Shown here one piece after another: positions 24,487-32,668 of a stretch of DNA of 64,000 nucleotides (its first letter is position 1; every line of letters begins with the position of its first letter). Source of the DNA: Betaproteobacteria bacterium (GTDB lineage Bacteria > Pseudomonadota > Gammaproteobacteria > Burkholderiales > Casimicrobiaceae); contig JAAFJO010000004.1 of the NCBI GenBank assembly GCA_013298145.1, forward strand, positions 186,001-250,000, given 5' to 3'. The translations under genes were made by a program, and so were the position numbers. Below the pieces are notes generated by a model. It ran no database searches and was not told the origin of the DNA. It was given only the letters and a program-made list of their open reading frames with translations.

Positions 24487-25707
24487 TTAAGCTAGCCGCT
24501 CGTCCAGTAGTTCAATCCAATGTTTCACCGGCAGTGTAGTACCACTTTGAAGATGTGTCATGCAACCGATGTTTGAGGTTGCGATTTGCGACGGCCCCTC
24601 GGCGGTAAGTGACTTTAATTTGCGCGATTTGAGCTCTTCGCTGATCGTAGGCTGCAACACGGAATACGTCCCAGCCGAGCCGCAACACAAATGCGAGTCC
24701 GCGACTGGCAGCAAATCGAAGCCGATGTCTTTGAGCATCGCCTCAACGCCGCCTTTTAATTTCATCCCATGTTGCAGCGTGCAAGGCGGGTGGTACGAAA
24801 TACGATCGCTCGATGCTTTCACTTTCGCTTTCAACTGCGGCCATTCAGCAGCAATCACCTCCGAGACATCTTTCGACAAGGCGGCCACTCGCTTTGCTTT
24901 TTCCGCGTATGCCGCGTCGTGTTGCATGAAATGACCGTAGTCTTTGAGCATTACGGAACAACCCGAGGCCGTGCCCACAATCGCTTCTGCGCCCGCTTCA
25001 ATCAGCGGCCACCACGCATCGATGTTGGCTTTCACTTTGGTAACGGCTTCATCATGCGCATTCAGGTGATGCGAGAGCGCGCCACAACAGCCACCCGCCG
25101 ATACCCATTTCAGCGTAACGCCCGCTTTATCGAGCACCCGCGCCGTCGCGAAATCGATTGACGGCGACATTGCGTTTTGCACGCAGTTATCAAGCACGAT
25201 CATCGTGCGCGCATGTTGCGCCGTTGGCCACGTGCCCGCGTTCCGCAAGGGCTGTACCTTCGCTTTCAACGCGCTCGGCAAGAGCGGGCGAACCGCGCGA
25301 CCAATTTTCATTGCTGTGTTGAACAGCGGCTTGTTCAGGAGCGCTTTGCGAAGCGTGGCGCGCGTTGCCTTTTCAAGCGCCGTACGGCCCACCTTTTCTT
25401 CGACCACCGACCGACCAATGTCTACGAGTCGCCCGTATTGCACACCGCTTGGGCACGCGCTCTCACAATTGCGACAGGTTAAGCAACGATCCAAATGCTG
25501 TTGCGTTTTCTTGGTGGGCTCTGCGCCTTCGAGCACTTGCTTGATGAGATAGATGCGGCCGCGCGGCCCGTCTAACTCGTCACCGAGTACTTGATAGGTG
25601 GGGCAGGTCGCCGTGCAAAACCCGCAGTGAACACAAGAGCGCAGAATCGCATCGGCTTCAATGCCTTGCGGGGTGTCTTTGATGAAGGGGGCTAGGTTTG
25701 TTTGCAT
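24487..25707 (-). CDS. glcF: Glycolate oxidase iron-sulfur subunit GlcF
   Basis: A 406-residue electron-transfer subunit of membrane-associated glycolate oxidase (GlcDEF), which oxidises glycolate to glyoxylate. Two ferredoxin-type [4Fe-4S] motifs lie at about residues 27-90: CVHCGFCTATCPTY and CLTCRNCESACPSG. The C-terminal half has two CCG motifs, GGCCGALSHH and HLCCGSAGTYSVL, typical of the heterodisulfide-reductase-like domain. It is the last of the clustered glc genes, separated from glcE by a repeat-filled gap of 92 bases. Confidence 0.93.
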   Translation of the reverse strand: MQTNLAPFIKDTPQGIEADAILRSCVHCGFCTATCPTYQVLGDELDGPRGRIYLIKQVLEGAEPTKKTQQHLDRCLTCRNCESACPSGVQYGRLVDIGRSVVEEKVGRTALEKATRATLRKALLNKPLFNTAMKIGRAVRPLLPSALKAKVQPLRNAGTWPTAQHARTMIVLDNCVQNAMSPSIDFATARVLDKAGVTLKWVSAGGCCGALSHHLNAHDEAVTKVKANIDAWWPLIEAGAEAIVGTASGCSVMLKDYGHFMQHDAAYAEKAKRVAALSKDVSEVIAAEWPQLKAKVKASSDRISYHPPCTLQHGMKLKGGVEAMLKDIGFDLLPVADSHLCCGSAGTYSVLQPTISEELKSRKLKSLTAEGPSQIATSNIGCMTHLQSGTTLPVKHWIELLDERLA

Positions 25708-25721
25708 ATTCAGCTACGTGT

Positions 25722-25852
25722 TCCCTCTCCCGCAGCGCGGGAGAGGGCTAGGGTGAGGGCGGTTGCACCTTATCAGAATTCGATAAACGACGATTGCCCT
25801 CACCCGCCCTGTCGGGCACCCTCTCCCGCGCTGCTAGAGAGGGAAGGAAACA
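25722..25852. repeat. Palindromic repeat pair (CCTCTCCC family), overlapping the glcE 3' end
   Basis: Left unit CCCTCTCCCGCAGCGCGGGA with GGGTGAGGGC; right inverted unit GCCCTCACCCGCCC with CCCTCTCCCGCGCTGC. The right unit covers the last 15 or so codons of glcE and provides its TGA stop. Confidence 0.85.
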
Positions 25853-26870
25853 CGTTGTACGGATCAAAGCTCGCCTTAATCTTCGCGTGAATGTCTTTCA
25901 GCGGATCAGACAGCGACTGCGCCGCGCTTGCGTGCGTGCTTGCGCCACCGCGCCATACACTCGCGTAGCCGCCTGCACGACTCGCTTGATAGCGAATTTT
26001 CGCGGCACTTGCCTCATCAGCATGAACCCAGCGCAGCGCGCCGCCCCATTCAATCGCTGTTCGCATATCGTCCGTGGCGGGCGCTGTTGATTTGCACGAC
26101 ACACGATGCAGCTCTTTCGCACTCGCGAAGAACGCGTGACGCTGTTCGCGCCAGTCGCGCCACCAATCTACATCGTTCACGAGCGCTTCGCCGCCACGCT
26201 TTTGGACGGCGGTGTTTACCGCAGGCTCCGCCCCTGCAAAGCGAACATGGAGCTTGCCGTCCACCCACGTGGTGGCCGTGATCGGATCGGCCTCGGCATA
26301 CCAGCGATTCATCGCTTCAATGGCGGTCGCAGCATCCATTTCGAACACACGCGTGGCCTGTGCCTTTGGTAGCGGCAAGCACTTAAACGCGACTTCAGTG
26401 ATCACACCTAAGCTTCCAAACGATCCAACGAGCAAGCGCGAAACATCAAAGCCAGCCACGTTCTTCATCACCTTGCCGCCGAAACTCAAGTGATCGCCTT
26501 TACCGTCAATCACTTTTGCGCCGAGCACGAAATCGCGCACCGCACCTGCGTACGCGCGACGCGGCCCGGAAATGCCCGCCGCGACTGTGCCGCCAATCGT
26601 CGAATCGTCGCCAAAGTGTGGTGGCTCAAACGCGAGCATTTGCCCTGCGTCAGCCATCGCCTTTTCAACATCCGCGACGCGTGTGCCGCATTTGACGACG
26701 ATCACAAGCTCCTTCGGATCGTATTCGACGATGCCCGCATGCGAGCGCGTGTCGAGCGTGAGCCCCACGCGCACGGGCGCAAGAAACGATTTGCTGCCGC
26801 TGCCTTTGATGGCGAGTTTTTCACCTTTTGCGGCGGCGGCTTTGATTTGTTGTTGCCAGGTTTCGATCAT
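25800..26870 (-). CDS. glcE: Glycolate oxidase FAD-binding subunit GlcE with repeat-derived C-terminus
   Basis: A 356-residue second FAD-binding subunit of glycolate oxidase. The PCMH-type domain shows YDPKELVIVVKCGTRVADVE, the pyrophosphate contact FGDDSTIGGTVAAGISGPRRAYAG and GKVMKNVAGFDVSRLLVGSFG, each in short pieces. In relatives the protein ends shortly after a DPxxIFNPGR-like motif; here DPYNVFP is followed by SLSSSAGEGARQGG, encoded by a palindromic repeat that also gives the stop. The native tail seems to have been replaced. A Shine-Dalgarno GGAAAGGA precedes the ATG. Confidence 0.88.
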   Translation of the reverse strand: MIETWQQQIKAAAAKGEKLAIKGSGSKSFLAPVRVGLTLDTRSHAGIVEYDPKELVIVVKCGTRVADVEKAMADAGQMLAFEPPHFGDDSTIGGTVAAGISGPRRAYAGAVRDFVLGAKVIDGKGDHLSFGGKVMKNVAGFDVSRLLVGSFGSLGVITEVAFKCLPLPKAQATRVFEMDAATAIEAMNRWYAEADPITATTWVDGKLHVRFAGAEPAVNTAVQKRGGEALVNDVDWWRDWREQRHAFFASAKELHRVSCKSTAPATDDMRTAIEWGGALRWVHADEASAAKIRYQASRAGGYASVWRGGASTHASAAQSLSDPLKDIHAKIKASFDPYNVFPSLSSSAGEGARQGG

Positions 26871-26881
26871 GGTTTTCCTTT

Positions 26882-27003
26882 CCTTCTCCCGCAGCGCGGG
26901 AGAAGGTGCCCGATAGGGCGGATGAGGGCGGCGGTCTTCTATTCACTTTGGATAAAAAACACCGCCCTTACCCTGGCCCTCTCCCGCGCTGCGGGAGAGG
27001 GAA
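26882..27003. repeat. Palindromic repeat pair (CCTCTCCC family) between glcE and the FAD oxidase
   Basis: Left unit CCTTCTCCCGCAGCGCGGGA and GGATGAGGGCGG, right inverted unit CCGCCCTTACCCTGGCC and CTCTCCCGCGCTGCGGGAGA. It ends two bases before the stop of the upstream gene (27005) and abuts the glcE ribosome-binding site. Confidence 0.85.
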
Positions 27004-27004
27004 T

Positions 27005-28408
27005 CTAGTTCATCGGTATGGTCTTGCCCGGATTCATGATGTTGTTCGGGTCGAGCGCCTTCTTAATCGTTCGCATCACATCCACCGCCTCACCATGCTC
27101 TTCCTTGAGCGCATCAAGCTTGTGGATGCCGATTCCGTGTTCGCCGGTACAGGTGCCGCCCATACCGATGGCGATACGCGCGATCTGCGCCGCTGCAGTT
27201 TCCGCTTGCTCACGCTCCTGCGCGTTGTCAGGGTTAAACGATATTTGCACATGAAAATTGCCGTCACCCACGTGGCCGACGATCATGCACGTGAGGCTAG
27301 TCTTCGCGATCTCAGCTTTCGCAGCCGCGATGCAATCGGCCAGGCGTGAAATCGGCACACAACTATCCGTGGCGAATGCTTGATTGCCCGGTTTGTAGGA
27401 CATACCGGCCCAATACGCATCATGTCGCGCTTTCCAGAGCTTGGTGCGGTCTTCGGGTTTGTCAGCGAAGCGGTAGTCGCTGCCGCCGTAGTCTGCCGTG
27501 ATCGATTTCATCTGCTCGATTTGTTCGGCGACGTACGCATCCGTACCATGAAACTCCATAAACAGCGTTGGCTTCGCGGCAAAGCCTTCGAGCTTGCTGT
27601 ATTTGATACAGGCATCCATCTGCACTTCATCGAGAAGCTCGATTCGCGCCATCGGAATGCCCAATTGCATGGCCGTAATGACAACGTTAACTGCATTCGA
27701 TAGTTCATCGAATTGACAGACTGCGGCACTGATGCGCTCCGGTACACCGTAGAGCTTCAATTGAATCTCGGTGATGATGCCGAGCGTACCTTCGCTGCCG
27801 ACGTAGAGGCGCGTAAGGTCGTAGCCTGCGCTCGATTTGCGCGCGCGTGTGCCCGTTTTGATGATTCGTCCGTCGGGGGTGACAACGGTTAAGCCAAGAA
27901 TGTTTTCCTTCATGGTGCCGTAGCGCACAGCGTTTGTGCCGCTCGCGCGCGTAGCGCTCATGCCGCCAAGGCTCGCGTTTGCGCCTGGATCGATCGGGAA
28001 GAAGAGCCCGGTCGACCGAATCTCAGCATTAAGCTGTTCGCGCGTGACGCCCGCTTGCACACGACAATCTAAATCCTCTGCGTTTACCTGCAGAATGTTG
28101 TTCATGCGCGAGAGATCAATGCACACGCCACCATAAAGCGCCTTGAGATGGCCTTCAAGCGACGTACCCGTGCCAAACGCGATCACCGGAATTCGCGCTT
28201 GATTGCAGAGTTTCACGATGCTCGCGACTTCCTCGTTCGTTTCCGGGAATACGACTACGTCGGGAAGACCTGCATCACGCATTCCCTCGCCGTGGCTGTG
28301 ATGTTCGCGAACCGAATGCGAGGTAACGGCACGCTCGCCGAAATCTTTGCGAAGGGCGTCTACAGCAGAAGCGACCGCAGTTTCGCTTGGGCGTTCAAAA
28401 ACCAACAT
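27005..28408 (-). CDS. FAD-linked oxidase, D-lactate dehydrogenase (cytochrome) type
   Basis: A 467-residue FAD-binding PCMH-domain oxidase of the GlcD/D-lactate dehydrogenase family. It has PVIAFGTGTSLEGHL, the pyrophosphate loop DPGANASLGGMSATRASGTNAVRYG, SSAGYDLTRLYVGSEGTLGIITE, and the C-terminal GHVGDGNFH, GGTCTGEHGIGIHK and DPNNIMNPGK. These features, particularly ASGTNAVRYG, fit cytochrome-linked D-lactate dehydrogenases better than GlcD proper, which is present separately at 28743-30200. The ATG at 28408 has AGGAG ten bases upstream; a GTG one codon earlier is less likely. It is embedded in the glc operon, so D-lactate or a related 2-hydroxyacid is the probable substrate. Confidence 0.88.
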   Translation of the reverse strand: MLVFERPSETAVASAVDALRKDFGERAVTSHSVREHHSHGEGMRDAGLPDVVVFPETNEEVASIVKLCNQARIPVIAFGTGTSLEGHLKALYGGVCIDLSRMNNILQVNAEDLDCRVQAGVTREQLNAEIRSTGLFFPIDPGANASLGGMSATRASGTNAVRYGTMKENILGLTVVTPDGRIIKTGTRARKSSAGYDLTRLYVGSEGTLGIITEIQLKLYGVPERISAAVCQFDELSNAVNVVITAMQLGIPMARIELLDEVQMDACIKYSKLEGFAAKPTLFMEFHGTDAYVAEQIEQMKSITADYGGSDYRFADKPEDRTKLWKARHDAYWAGMSYKPGNQAFATDSCVPISRLADCIAAAKAEIAKTSLTCMIVGHVGDGNFHVQISFNPDNAQEREQAETAAAQIARIAIGMGGTCTGEHGIGIHKLDALKEEHGEAVDVMRTIKKALDPNNIMNPGKTIPMN

Positions 28409-28410
28409 CA

Positions 28411-28743
28411 CTAGCTCCTAGTACCTTCTTGAAATTTCGCTGATTTCGCTTCAACAATCATGCAGCCACCAGCGAGGTAGATATAAGTCTTTCCATCTAC
28501 GTCACTCCACCAGTTCGACACATCACCAGCGGCGCGATTCGTCTTTAATTGCTTCAGATCGGCGATGTGAGAAAACGATGTCACTTTTCGAAACGTGAGC
28601 GTTGCTGGCACTCGAATTTGGTCATTTATTGGATCGCGGTAGTACAGAACGTCAACCGTGATTTCACTCTTGTGATAGTCCACCTGAAGGTTCACCAGCT
28701 GCGCATCGTGTAGTTCAATCTCGCGTTTTTGTTGCTTGCGCAT
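28411..28743 (-). CDS. Hypothetical protein inside the glc operon, 110 residues
   Basis: Starts at the ATG that shares a base with the glcD stop (TGATG) and ends two bases before the FAD oxidase start, so it is translated within the operon. The sequence is basic at the start (MRKQQKREIELHDAQL) and then beta-rich, with VDYHKSEITVDVLYYRDP, ATLTFRKVTSFSHI, SNWWSDVDGKTYIYLAGGCMIVE. No signal peptide or known cofactor motif. I do not recognise the family. A link to 2-hydroxyacid oxidation is suggested only by location. Confidence 0.7.
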   Translation of the reverse strand: MRKQQKREIELHDAQLVNLQVDYHKSEITVDVLYYRDPINDQIRVPATLTFRKVTSFSHIADLKQLKTNRAAGDVSNWWSDVDGKTYIYLAGGCMIVEAKSAKFQEGTRS

Positions 28744-30200
28744 CAAAACCTCTCCAAATTTGCAAACGGCATCGGCTTGCCTTGCGACACTTTCATACGA
28801 CCGAACTCGGCGCAGCGATGTAGCGTTGGGACAGCTTTGCCGGGATTCAGCAGCGCGTGTTCATCGAATGCGTGTTTGATTTCGTGCATGCGCGTCAATT
28901 CTTTCGGCGAGAACTGAACACACATCTGGTTGATCTTTTCGATGCCAACGCCGTGTTCGCCAGTGATCGTGCCGCCCACCTCTACACACAGCTCAAGAAT
29001 CTCGGCGCCAAAATCTTCCGCGCGTTGCAATTCTCCTTCTACATTCGCATCGAACATGATCAGCGGATGCAAATTACCATCGCCCGCATGGAACACGTTC
29101 GCGCAGCGCAGGCCGTATTTCTCACTCAAGCGCGCGATTTCATTCAACACACGCGGCAACTCCCTGCGTGGAATGGTGCCATCCATGCAGTAATAATCCG
29201 GCGAGATGCGACCGGTTGCCGGGAACGCATTTTTGCGCCCGCTCCAGTAGCGAAGCCGCTCGGCTTCGTTGTTGGAGACTTTAATGTCGGTTGCGCCCGC
29301 CTTGCGAAGCACTTCGGAGACACGCGCCATCTCATCGGCGACTTCTTCCGGCGTGCCATCGCTTTCGCAAAGAAGAATCGCTGCGGCACTTAAGTCGTAG
29401 CCGGCGTGAACGAAACCTTCGACCGCTTCGGTGGCGATCTGATCCATCATTTCAAGGCCACCGGGAATGATGCCCGCAGCGATGATTTCTCCGACCGCAG
29501 CGCCCGCTGTTTCAACGCTTGCGAAAGAGGCCATCGCCACTTGTGCGAGCTTCGGCTTCGGCGTGAGTTTCACGGTGACTTCGGTAACGATGCCGAGCAA
29601 GCCTTCGCTGCCGATCATGAGCGCGAGCAGATCGTAGCCTGGCGAATCAAGACCATCGCCACCGAGGGTGACGATTTCACCCGTCATCAAAACGACGCGA
29701 AGTTTGCGAATGTTGTGAACGGTCAAGCCATATTTCAAGCAGTGCACGCCGCCCGAATTCTCGGCCACGTTGCCGCCAATCGTGCAGGCAATTTGCGAGG
29801 ATGGATCGGGCGCGTAATACAACCCATGTTGCGCCACGGCTTCCGATATCGCAAGATTACGCACGCCCGGTTGCACGCGCGCCGTGCACGCCAGCGGATC
29901 GACGCTGATGATCTTCATCATCTTCGCAGTCGATAGCAACACCGCATTTGGATCAGGCATCGCACCGCCAGAAAGCCCGGTTCCCGCGCCGCGCGCGACC
30001 ACGGGCACACGATGCGCGTGACAGATTCGCATCACTTCCGCGAGCTGCTTTTCATCCTCAGGCAATGCAACGCATTTCGGCAACGCGCGATACATCGAAA
30101 GACCGTCGCATTCATAGGGCCGCATGTCCTCATCGGCGATTTTCAAGCAATCGCGCGGGAGCACGTTGGCGAGTTCTTCAAAGAGACTGGGCGCTTTCAC
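28743..30200 (-). CDS. glcD: Glycolate oxidase FAD-linked subunit GlcD
   Basis: Catalytic flavoprotein of glycolate oxidase, 485 residues. Motifs: PVVARGAGTGLSGGAMP, PDPSSQIACTIGGNVAENSGG, CLKYGLTVHNI, DSPGYDLLALMIGSEGLLGIVTE, NVFHAGDGNLHP, VGGTITGEHGVGIEK and a final HALLNPGKAVPT, all in the usual order. The GTG start overlaps the regulator's TGA stop (GTGA), so it is the first catalytic gene after the regulator. Together with GlcE and GlcF it feeds electrons from glycolate to the quinone pool. Confidence 0.94.
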   Translation of the reverse strand: MKAPSLFEELANVLPRDCLKIADEDMRPYECDGLSMYRALPKCVALPEDEKQLAEVMRICHAHRVPVVARGAGTGLSGGAMPDPNAVLLSTAKMMKIISVDPLACTARVQPGVRNLAISEAVAQHGLYYAPDPSSQIACTIGGNVAENSGGVHCLKYGLTVHNIRKLRVVLMTGEIVTLGGDGLDSPGYDLLALMIGSEGLLGIVTEVTVKLTPKPKLAQVAMASFASVETAGAAVGEIIAAGIIPGGLEMMDQIATEAVEGFVHAGYDLSAAAILLCESDGTPEEVADEMARVSEVLRKAGATDIKVSNNEAERLRYWSGRKNAFPATGRISPDYYCMDGTIPRRELPRVLNEIARLSEKYGLRCANVFHAGDGNLHPLIMFDANVEGELQRAEDFGAEILELCVEVGGTITGEHGVGIEKINQMCVQFSPKELTRMHEIKHAFDEHALLNPGKAVPTLHRCAEFGRMKVSQGKPMPFANLERF

Positions 30201-30997
30201 TGTGATTCCACCTTTTTGTCATTCATCCGCAAGAGCACGCGATCAATCGCGCGCTGCACATGCGCGTGAGAGAGTCGTTTTGCTCTCGCACCGTCTTGCG
30301 ATTCAATGGCTTTGTAGATCGCGCTGTGGTCGCTTTGACCCACGGCCGCAATGCCGACTCCGTAACCGATATCATCCCAAGTGGCTTTGCGCGAGTTGGA
30401 GAATTGCGCACCCAAGAACTCCACAAACTTTGCAATTTGACTATTGTGGGACGCCTGGGCGATCGCATTGTGGAACGCGTCATCATGCGCTGAACCATCG
30501 CTTCGCGTGGCGACCGATTCCAGCATGGCTTCCAGTGCACTTCGAATATTGGCAAGGTCGGATTCGGTTCGCCGAGCGGCCGCAAGCTCGGCTGCGCCCG
30601 CTTCCACAATTTGGCGCAGTTCGAGAATCTCTAACTCTTGTTTGAGCGGGTCGGTATCGCTATTGGCGTTATCCGTGCGAAACGCTGCGAGCTTGGATCG
30701 TTCAGATACGAACGCGCCTGAGCCTTGCACCGTTTCGATGCGGCCATCGGCGCGCAATCGCGCGAGCGCCTCGCGAATCACAGCGCGAGAAACGCCGAGT
30801 GATTCGCCGAGCGCTTTCTCCGTGGGCAGCTTCTCACCCACTTTCCACAAATTCATATCGAGCTGAAGCAAGAGGCTGTGGTACGCCTCATCTGCGAGGG
30901 AGTTCGGACGCGCAAGCGCAGAGATCACCCCATGATCGGTGAGCGCCGTGGCGGCTTTCGCGATTCCACGCTCAAGCGTAAGGTTGTCTGACAACAT
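30197..30997 (-). CDS. FadR-subfamily GntR regulator of the glc operon (GlcC/LldR-like)
   Basis: A 266-residue GntR/FadR-type regulator. The winged helix (about 38-95) has KLPTEKALGESLGVSRAVIREALARL and GRIETVQGSGAFV in two pieces; an FCD ligand-binding domain follows with ELEILELRQIVEAGAAELAA and the metal/ligand His region FHNAIAQASHN. I chose the ATG at 30997 (MLSDNLTLERG); 30 further codons are open upstream but do not look family-like. A perfect 13-base palindrome overlaps this start. It is the promoter-proximal gene of the glc cluster and is probably its autoregulated regulator. Confidence 0.85.
   Translation of the reverse strand: MLSDNLTLERGIAKAATALTDHGVISALARPNSLADEAYHSLLLQLDMNLWKVGEKLPTEKALGESLGVSRAVIREALARLRADGRIETVQGSGAFVSERSKLAAFRTDNANSDTDPLKQELEILELRQIVEAGAAELAAARRTESDLANIRSALEAMLESVATRSDGSAHDDAFHNAIAQASHNSQIAKFVEFLGAQFSNSRKATWDDIGYGVGIAAVGQSDHSAIYKAIESQDGARAKRLSHAHVQRAIDRVLLRMNDKKVESQ
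30983..30995. promoter_or_regulatory. Candidate FadR-type operator at the regulator's start codon
   Basis: GTTGTCTGACAAC is a perfect inverted repeat with a one-base centre. It fits the TNGTNNNACNA pattern known for FadR-subfamily GntR proteins. It covers codons 2-5 just after the ATG, so binding could block transcription of the whole glc operon. Confidence 0.45.
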
Positions 30998-31321
30998 GAC
31001 AGGGAGTGTAGCGATTTGCTGAAGGCGTCGCAAGCGGTATTTGCCACTGTATGTTGTCTCTGGTGCAGCTTTCACGCTTCCAAACAAAACAACTCTTCGT
31101 TAATAGTCGATTTTGTATTGGACGAAAGATTAATTATCTTATTCCTCTTTCTGTACGAGAACTGGTCGCTAGTCCTTATGTTTACTGGGATTCGACTAAA
31201 AACTGATATGTCAGAACGGACGCGTGGACACAAGAGACGCGCCGCTCTCCACCAGATCGCTCAACCCTCGGCACTGGGCTCAAGCCGAGCCCGCTTCTTT
31301 GCGCTAACGTCAACGCGCCGT
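30998..31321. other. glc regulator upstream region
   Basis: This gap of 324 bases separates the glc regulator start from the hutF stop (same strand). It should contain the glc operon promoter. I see an isolated TTGTC half-site near 31054 and one CTAG-type repeat pair at 31167-31200, and otherwise AT-rich sequence without an ORF. Confidence 0.35.
31167..31200. repeat. CTAG-type repeat pair
   Basis: CGCTAGTCCTTATG followed by the partly inverted TACTGGGATTCGACTA; the halves pair imperfectly as TAGTCC/GGGATTCGACTA. It lies between the hutF stop and the glc regulator. Confidence 0.45.
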
Positions 31322-32668
31322 TCAGTCCGCCTCCGTGTGCACCCACCGCCCGCCGACCATCACTCGGGTGAACGGTGTTACAGGTGACGAGAACACGAGG
31401 GCGTCCAGCGCGAACTCCAGAGGCACGTTTTCGATCGCTGGATCGCGGTACGGTAGCAGCAACAGATCGGCGCGCGCACCCGCCTGAAATCCCCACTTAG
31501 CAACGCCTACTGCATGCGCTCCGCCGCGAAGCGCCGCGCTGTAGAGCCGCTCGGCGGTGGAGGCTATACCCTCGTCAGGCGCTGCGAGTACGTTGCGCCG
31601 CTGCTGAATGAGGCGCTGCCCGTATTCGAGCAACCGAAGCTCCTCACGCCAATCGCGGCACACGTGGCTATCCGATCCGATTGAAAGCGGCACGCCAGCG
31701 CTGAGCCAGCGTTGAACGAGCGCGAGACCGTCGCCCAAATTTGCCTCTGTCGTGGGGCAAATCGAAAGTGAGCTGTTCGTTTTCGCGATCAAGTCAATTT
31801 CAGCTTGGGTCGCGTGGGTACCGTGAACGAGCACCAGCCCCCTCGAAAAGCCTTCAAGCAAACGAAGCTGCTCACAGAGAAACTGCACGGGGCGCATTCC
31901 CGTTACTTTCAAGCAGGCATCGACTTCCGCTTGCTGCTCGGCAATGTGAATGTGGATCGGCCCTGTGGCTTCACGACAAATTTTGGTGAGCGATTCAGGG
32001 GTGACCGCGCGCAGCGAGTGCAGCGCAGCGCCTATCGCGACATGCGGATTTTTCGTGCGCGCCTCACGAGAAAGCCCGCGCTGTGCGCTCAAAACCCAAT
32101 CCGCGTCCGCGCTAAACCGCCTTTGGTCCGGGCGAAGTGCAGTTAGATCAAAGCCGGCTCGCTCATACACCACGGGAAGCAGCGTTAAACCAATGCCCGT
32201 ATCTTCTGCCGCTTCAATCAACGCGCGGCTCATCGCATAGGGATCGGCGTACCGCTCACCGTTAGGTTGGTGATGCACGTAATGAAATTCGCAGACGTGG
32301 GTGTAGCCGCCGCGCAGTAGTTCCCGATACAAACGTTGTGCGATCAGCTTCAATCGCTCGGGCGCCACGGTGAGGGCGACGCCATACATTTGATCGCGCC
32401 AACTCCAGAAATCATCGTCTGCCGCCTCGCGTCGCTCAGCATGACCCACGAAGGCTCGTTGGAAGGCATGGCTGTGTGAGTTGACGAGCGGTGCGATCGC
32501 TGGCGAATCAAGCAACTCGGCGCCGTTTCCCTTCGCAAGTTCCCTCGAAACGTCGCGTTCGATGGTGGCCCAGTTGCCTGCCTCGTCAATGGAAAATAAA
32601 ACGTTTGTGGCCCAGCTGCCCCCGCCACCGCGTGGGAGCCAAGCGGCAGGAACCCAAAGCGATCTCAT
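31322..32668 (-). CDS. hutF: N-formimidoyl-L-glutamate deiminase HutF
   Basis: Amidohydrolase of 448 residues that deaminates N-formimidoyl-glutamate to N-formyl-glutamate and ammonia in the five-step histidine pathway. Metal-site motif NSHSHAFQRAFVGHAE, central HIAEQQAEVDAC and LVHGTHATQAE, and SIGSDSHVCRDWREELRLLEY with the final metal Asp. Its presence with HutG shows that this organism uses the HutF/HutG route rather than direct formimidoylglutamase. Last gene of hutCDIGF; the start overlaps the hutG stop by 4 nt (ATGA). Confidence 0.94.
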   Translation of the reverse strand: MRSLWVPAAWLPRGGGGSWATNVLFSIDEAGNWATIERDVSRELAKGNGAELLDSPAIAPLVNSHSHAFQRAFVGHAERREAADDDFWSWRDQMYGVALTVAPERLKLIAQRLYRELLRGGYTHVCEFHYVHHQPNGERYADPYAMSRALIEAAEDTGIGLTLLPVVYERAGFDLTALRPDQRRFSADADWVLSAQRGLSREARTKNPHVAIGAALHSLRAVTPESLTKICREATGPIHIHIAEQQAEVDACLKVTGMRPVQFLCEQLRLLEGFSRGLVLVHGTHATQAEIDLIAKTNSSLSICPTTEANLGDGLALVQRWLSAGVPLSIGSDSHVCRDWREELRLLEYGQRLIQQRRNVLAAPDEGIASTAERLYSAALRGGAHAVGVAKWGFQAGARADLLLLPYRDPAIENVPLEFALDALVFSSPVTPFTRVMVGGRWVHTEAD

